In this document: one piece after another, positions 5,749 through 6,096 of the stretch
Numbering within the stretch: the first letter of the stretch is position 1
Layout: each line of letters begins with the position of its first letter
From: Methanocorpusculum sp.
GTDB taxonomy: Archaea; Halobacteriota; Methanomicrobia; Methanomicrobiales; Methanocorpusculaceae
Direction: 5' to 3'
Assembly: GCA_029986195.1 (NCBI GenBank)
Contig: DALTYF010000065.1
Span: 1 to 6,096 of the forward strand
Length of the DNA: 6,096 bases
Program-made: the position numbers and the translations under genes
The notes under the pieces: model-generated
Seen by the model: the letters and a program-made list of their open reading frames with translations, nothing else
The model's database searches: none
Told to the model about the DNA's origin: nothing

Positions 5749-5757
5749 AAAGTACTC

Positions 5758-6096
5758 ATGGCGGCAGAATATGGCTATCGTCTCTGCTTCAGCGGTAGCT
5801 CCCGCATGTATTCTTCTCCCCTTCATATTTCGGCATTCGACTCCCCGAACCGCGCAACTCCCCAGTCGCGGGTTATCATTCTTCTGCTGATACTCTGTAT
5901 CATCATCGGACTGGTGACCCTCGGCTTCGTTGTGATCGACCAGATTGCAGGTACCTCTTCGGAGGGAATTGATGTAGTCGTCCAGCTTGCCGGAAACGAT
6001 GTTCAGGTCACCCTTCTCCCGGGCGGCAAAGTGAATCAGATTACCGGTCTGCATGTATATGTTGACGGTCGTCCCTTCAACTCATCTGTTGTTCAC
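5758..6096 (+). CDS. Single-pass membrane protein with extracytoplasmic domain, unrecognised (3' end outside window)
   Basis: The frame from ATG 5758 is open for 113 codons to the window edge. The first 38 residues are polar and Ser-rich with some Arg, probably cytoplasmic. A strong hydrophobic helix, VIILLLILCIIIGLVTLGFV, lies at 39-58 and runs to about 61. After it comes a sequence with alternating hydrophobic residues, including IDVVVQLAGNDVQVTLLPGG (71-90) and GLHVYVDG (97-104), which suggests a beta-sandwich-like domain outside the cell. The layout resembles archaeal membrane-anchored or pilin-like surface proteins. There is no class III signal peptide motif at the N-terminus and I do not recognise the family. 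The start is set by GGAGGT 9 nt upstream. The 7-nt gap after the Cache gene stop indicates an operon, so it may be the membrane partner of the sensor. Confidence 0.7.
   Translation, partial: MAAEYGYRLCFSGSSRMYSSPLHISAFDSPNRATPQSRVIILLLILCIIIGLVTLGFVVIDQIAGTSSEGIDVVVQLAGNDVQVTLLPGGKVNQITGLHVYVDGRPFNSSVVH

Larger units (their letters stand above)
4047..5750 (+). pseudogene. Multi-Cache-domain lipoprotein gene interrupted by an internal inversion
   Basis: As written, the frame from ATG 4047 stops after 162 codons (TAG 4533-4535) with further in-frame stops at 4587 and 4596. Coding sequence then resumes in the same frame (from about 4620) to TAA 5748-5750. Reversing 4515-4618 removes all three stops and gives 567 codons. 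The restored protein starts with a signal peptide and lipobox (VLFAGC, Cys22), so it should be a lipid-anchored protein outside the membrane. A Cache-type ligand-binding domain spans about 40-245. Two Cache_2-like domains follow: about 265-400 (with IILFAYDMNATNLAHS) and about 415-560 (with SLMSMDYDGNVLSAPI). There is no kinase, HAMP or methyl-accepting output, so it is a ligand sensor or binding partner only. In the present orientation only a truncated lipoprotein ending in the first Cache domain is made. The 3' part has no credible start (TTG 4758 only) and no signal peptide. Domain calls are by pattern, not by profile search. Confidence 0.8.

Noticed and set aside
5758..5830. A second micro-inversion in the odd N-terminus of the last gene
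   Set aside because: Reading the reverse complement gave no better protein sequence, and the plus-strand frame is open with a strong ribosome site; nothing supports it.

Overview
The window looks archaeal, most likely from a methanogen of the Methanomicrobiales (Methanocorpusculum-like); the genus is inference. The evidence is an archaeal RNase P subunit (Rpp21/Rnp4), an RNase HII that ends in a PCNA-binding PIP box, promoters with BRE/TATA-type elements, several genes with no Shine-Dalgarno sequence directly before the start (leaderless style), and a multi-Cache extracytoplasmic lipoprotein of a kind common in methanogens. All recognised genes are on the + strand.

Layout. 1-215 is the 3' end of RNase HII (rnhB). 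216-366 is a spacer with an 11-bp inverted repeat and a T-rich tract. 367-1695 encodes a membrane-embedded site-2-type M50 metalloprotease with a PDZ domain. A 9-bp perfect hairpin (1710-1734) precedes an EamA/DMT-family transporter (1746-2681). A clear BRE/TATA promoter (about 2758-2772) drives purN (2800-3414) and, 4 nt later, the RNase P Rpp21 subunit (3419-3721), followed by a C6T7 terminator tract. The 325-bp gap 3722-4046 is not empty. It holds a TATA-like box, an 11-bp palindrome, a 15-codon ORF with a strong Shine-Dalgarno, a hairpin plus T-run that starts at that ORF's stop codon, a second hairpin, and the AT-rich promoter of the next gene.

The main discovery is in 4047-5750. This reads as a lipoprotein gene broken by three in-frame stops, with sound coding sequence in the same frame on both sides. 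Reverse-complementing only the bases between a 3-bp inverted repeat (TAC at 4512-4514, GTA at 4619-4621) removes all three stops. It keeps the frame on both sides and supplies 35 residues that look like the missing central part of the first Cache domain (including HPVYTPEGTYDGWVGVSF). The restored ORF has 567 codons. So about 104-110 bp of the gene has been inverted in place. This could be a phase-variation state, a fixed micro-inversion that makes a pseudogene, or an amplification or assembly artefact; the sequence alone cannot decide.

At 5758 a gene with a good Shine-Dalgarno lying inside the last codons of the Cache gene begins and runs off the window. It encodes a single-pass membrane protein with an extracytoplasmic domain that I do not recognise. 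It probably forms an operon with the Cache lipoprotein. The remaining genes are housekeeping: nucleic acid metabolism, purine synthesis, tRNA processing, membrane proteolysis and transport.
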